Assembly: GCF_900105625.1 (NCBI RefSeq) | Contig: NZ_FNSD01000001.1 | Coordinates: 2,604,001 to 2,668,000 of the forward strand | From: Terriglobus roseus | Lineage (GTDB): Bacteria; Acidobacteriota; Terriglobia; Terriglobales; Acidobacteriaceae | Direction: 5' to 3' | DNA length: 64,000 nucleotides | In this document: in pieces, positions 62,433 to 64,000 of the stretch | Layout: every line of letters starts with the position of its first letter | Position numbering within the stretch: the stretch's first letter is position 1 | The notes under the pieces: generated by a model | Told to the model about the DNA's origin: nothing | Database searches by the model: none | Seen by the model: only the letters and a program-made list of their open reading frames with translations | Position numbers and translations under genes: made by a program

Positions 62433-62502
62433 GTCTCTTCGCCAAGAGTAGCAGGGGCGAGTGGCTGGCCGGGAGTGCCAGCCGCGGAACACCGGGGACG
62501 AG

Positions 62503-62518
62503 TGTTCCACGTGGAACG
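62503..62518. promoter_or_regulatory. parS site 1
   Basis: TGTTCCACGTGGAACG matches the palindrome TGTTCCACGTGGAACA in 15 of 16 positions. That palindrome is a variant of the classic parS TGTTTCACGTGAAACA. It lies upstream of parA. Confidence 0.9.
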
Positions 62519-62540
62519 TGGCCGAGGGATAGAAGAAAGA

Positions 62541-62556
62541 TGTTCCACGTGGAACA
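62541..62556. promoter_or_regulatory. parS site 2
   Basis: TGTTCCACGTGGAACA is a perfect 16-bp palindrome and the best of the three parS sites. It is 38 bp start-to-start from site 1. Confidence 0.94.
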
Positions 62557-62577
62557 TTGAGGTCAGGCCAGCTCAGA

Positions 62578-62593
62578 CGTTCCACGTGGAACA
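62578..62593. promoter_or_regulatory. parS site 3
   Basis: CGTTCCACGTGGAACA matches the palindrome in 15 of 16 positions. It is 37 bp from site 2 and ends 3 bp before the rsmG stop codon. Confidence 0.9.
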
Positions 62594-62596
62594 TCG

Positions 62597-63211
62597 CTAC
62601 ACGCGTTTCCAGCAGGCTATCCGGCCCTGCGAGGACGGGACGACCGCTTCCTCGATCAGGCTCCATCCCGCAAGCAGGCTTTCCTCACTCGCCGGCAGAT
62701 ACCTAAGAAGTTTGCCTTCCGGCGCCACGCGCTCCTGGGCGATGGGCAACATTGCGGCAGCCTGATCGACCGCACGCATCGCCACCACCCCGAATACCCG
62801 GTCCGCTGGCATGGACTCCACGCGTGACGACCAGACTTCCGCGTTCAATCCAAGGGACCGCAAGGCCTCGCGTAGGAAACTGGCCTTCTTGCCCTGCGAC
62901 TCCGCAAGAGTCACCCGCAGAGTCGGCAGCGCGATCTGGAGCGGAATGCCCGGAAATCCGCCGCCGGAGCCGAAATCCATCAACGTGCCAGGAATATCCA
63001 CGAAGCGGGCTGCAAAGAGGCTCTCACCAATCTGCCGTTGGACCAGTTGTTCGGGATCGCGGATCGCCGTGAGATTGGTGCGGGCGTTCCAGAGCATCAG
63101 AAGGTCCAGATACTTGCTGACGCGAGGTACAAGGTCGGTTGCAAGGGCTGGACCCTCCGCGAGGTAGGGTTCCAGGAGTTCAGCGATGCGAATCTCGGAC
63201 AGAGCGGGCAT
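62597..63211 (-). CDS. rsmG: 16S rRNA (guanine-N7)-methyltransferase RsmG
   Basis: RsmG (GidB) methylates N7 of G527 in 16S rRNA, with SAM as donor; loss causes low-level streptomycin resistance in other bacteria. The 204-residue protein has [46 protein letters not shown] (SAM site) and [23 protein letters not shown]. It is directly downstream of the glutamine amidotransferase gene (no gap) and upstream of parA, the usual neighbourhood. Confidence 0.97.
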   Translation of the reverse strand: MPALSEIRIAELLEPYLAEGPALATDLVPRVSKYLDLLMLWNARTNLTAIRDPEQLVQRQIGESLFAARFVDIPGTLMDFGSGGGFPGIPLQIALPTLRVTLAESQGKKASFLREALRSLGLNAEVWSSRVESMPADRVFGVVAMRAVDQAAAMLPIAQERVAPEGKLLRYLPASEESLLAGWSLIEEAVVPSSQGRIACWKRV

Positions 63212-63964
63212 CTACCGGGCCGACGTCGTTTCCGCAACCTGCAGGAAGGCTGCAAAAAGCGCACGTGAGGCGGCGCTTGTCTCGGTTGTCCGTTCCGGAT
63301 GCCACTGCACGCCAATCAGCCAGTGGTTGGGATCAGCACCCTCCACCGCCTCGATAACGGCGTCCGCTGGGCAGCGCCCGACCACACGAAGCTCGGCGCC
63401 CGCAATGGCAATCGCCTGATGGTGGCTCGAGTTCACGGAGAGACGCGAAAATTTATCATCTTCCGGGGTGCTTTCTGCAGATTCAGCAAGAATGCGCCCC
63501 AGTCGGCTATCGACCGGGAACAGGATCGAATGTGCGGTAATCACAGCACGCCCAGCGCGATGGTTGACGGGCACAGGGTCAATGTCCTGATGCAGCGTGC
63601 CGCCGTAGAAGACATTCATCGACTGCGTTCCGAAGCAGATCCCCAGCAGGGGCTTGCGTGTACGCTCTGCCGCGGCGAAGAGGGCCTTGTCCGTCTCCTC
63701 CCGCAGGTCATCCGCCTCGGCGCATTCCGGGATTCGGTCGTGGCCATAGTGAGACGGGTCGACGTCCGCGCCGCTGCCGGGAAGCAGGATGCCCTGCGCT
63801 GCATCGACCAGCGTGTCGATCTCGGAAGCGGAGTGAGTCAGTTCCAGTCGAACCGGGTCGCCACCGGCAGCGGTGACCGCAGCAGCATAGTTCATCCAGT
63901 TTGCGGTGTTGTACGGCTCGTCGAAGCTGGTCGGGACAGGAATAAGGATGCGTGGCTTGCTCAT
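63212..63964 (-). CDS. class I glutamine amidotransferase (gamma-glutamyl-GABA hydrolase family)
   Basis: The 250-residue protein has the PuuD-type layout: RILIPVPTSFDEPYNT, GILLPGSGADVDPSHYG, the nucleophile Cys in GICFGTQSMNVFYGGTLHQDI, SSHHQAIAI and IGVQWHPERT (catalytic His and Glu). It hydrolyses gamma-glutamyl amides, possibly in polyamine degradation. ATG 63964 is preferred over GTG 63967; no ribosome site is visible. It probably heads the operon with rsmG. Confidence 0.9.
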   Translation of the reverse strand: MSKPRILIPVPTSFDEPYNTANWMNYAAAVTAAGGDPVRLELTHSASEIDTLVDAAQGILLPGSGADVDPSHYGHDRIPECAEADDLREETDKALFAAAERTRKPLLGICFGTQSMNVFYGGTLHQDIDPVPVNHRAGRAVITAHSILFPVDSRLGRILAESAESTPEDDKFSRLSVNSSHHQAIAIAGAELRVVGRCPADAVIEAVEGADPNHWLIGVQWHPERTTETSAASRALFAAFLQVAETTSAR

Positions 63965-64000
63965 CACTGGTGATTCTACGACTGCTAGCTCTAAGAGACG

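Noticed and set aside
61758-62765. 335-codon plus-strand frame spanning the parS sites
   Set aside because: It is antisense to parA and the end of rsmG, both certain; no domain is recognised.
1-64000. CRISPR array, tRNA or rRNA gene, prophage, insertion sequence with transposase
   Set aside because: Reading through all gaps showed no regularly spaced repeats, no cloverleaf with a TTCGAAT-type arm, and no transposase, integrase or phage structural protein.

Overview
The window looks like a piece of a high-GC Acidobacteriota chromosome, most likely of the soil order Terriglobales (Granulicella/Terriglobus-like). I infer this from a TIGR03435 (DUF3738) protein plus a broken second copy, surface proteins with FG-GAP/VCBS repeats, Ig-like modules and a recurrent C-terminal module, an S53 protease, several exported glycosidases, and dispersed hairpin repeats. 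No rRNA, tRNA, CRISPR array, phage or transposase gene was found. Function calls rest on reading motifs in translated sequence; no database search was run.

The backbone is an expanded replication-origin neighbourhood. dnaA (28.9-30.4 kb, minus), rpmH-rnpA-yidD (35.7-36.7 kb, plus), dnaN (42.2-43.4 kb, plus) and parB-parA-parS-rsmG (60.7-63.2 kb, minus), usually close together in bacteria, are all present but separated by 5-17 kb of metabolic and surface genes. Three ParB-binding parS palindromes lie between parA and rsmG. The exact oriC is not obvious. The approximately 1 kb gene-free gap upstream of dnaN has the best DnaA-box-like 9-mers.

Layout. 0-7 kb: lpxC (cut by the window edge), an M20 peptidase, a mutarotase-rpiA-maf operon, a PAS histidine kinase and a BNR/Ycf48-like secreted protein. 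7-14.7 kb: small proteins, then a minus-strand run with a CDP-alcohol phosphatidyltransferase, greA, ruvX, a membrane-anchored unknown, a TIGR03435 protein, a GT87-type membrane glycosyltransferase and a secreted protein. 15-21.3 kb: a DUF5060-type glycosidase, rlpA, a Gfo/Idh/MocA oxidoreductase, ruvA and a decayed HicB-like antitoxin. 21.4-28.8 kb: an MFS transporter, an SDR, a TPR protein, a zinc alcohol dehydrogenase, a B3-type metallo-beta-lactamase with the rare Gln zinc ligand, and a TetR/DUF4267 divergent pair with a duplicated palindromic operator. 28.9-43.4 kb: the dnaA-to-dnaN region, with a VCBS/Ig surface protein, a GH51 arabinofuranosidase, an orphan RiPP-precursor-like peptide, an M28 peptidase and an exported Gfo/Idh/MocA-like protein. 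43.5-60.6 kb: a giant VCBS protein, accD, an S53 protease, a methyltransferase, a Tat-exported threonine-aldolase-like enzyme, two oxidoreductase/SRPBCC genes, an SGNH hydrolase, an SPFH protein, a DUF2461 protein, HU and a beta-propeller glycosidase. 60.6-64 kb: parB, parA, parS, rsmG and a class I glutamine amidotransferase.

Together the genes combine core replication, segregation and translation functions with a plant-polymer-degrading, surface-protein-rich soil lifestyle. The most unusual items are the orphan RiPP-like peptide next to yidD, the C-terminal module shared by three surface proteins, the B3-Q lactamase, the TetR operator pair, the parS triplet, two gene relics and at least three families of palindromic intergenic repeats.
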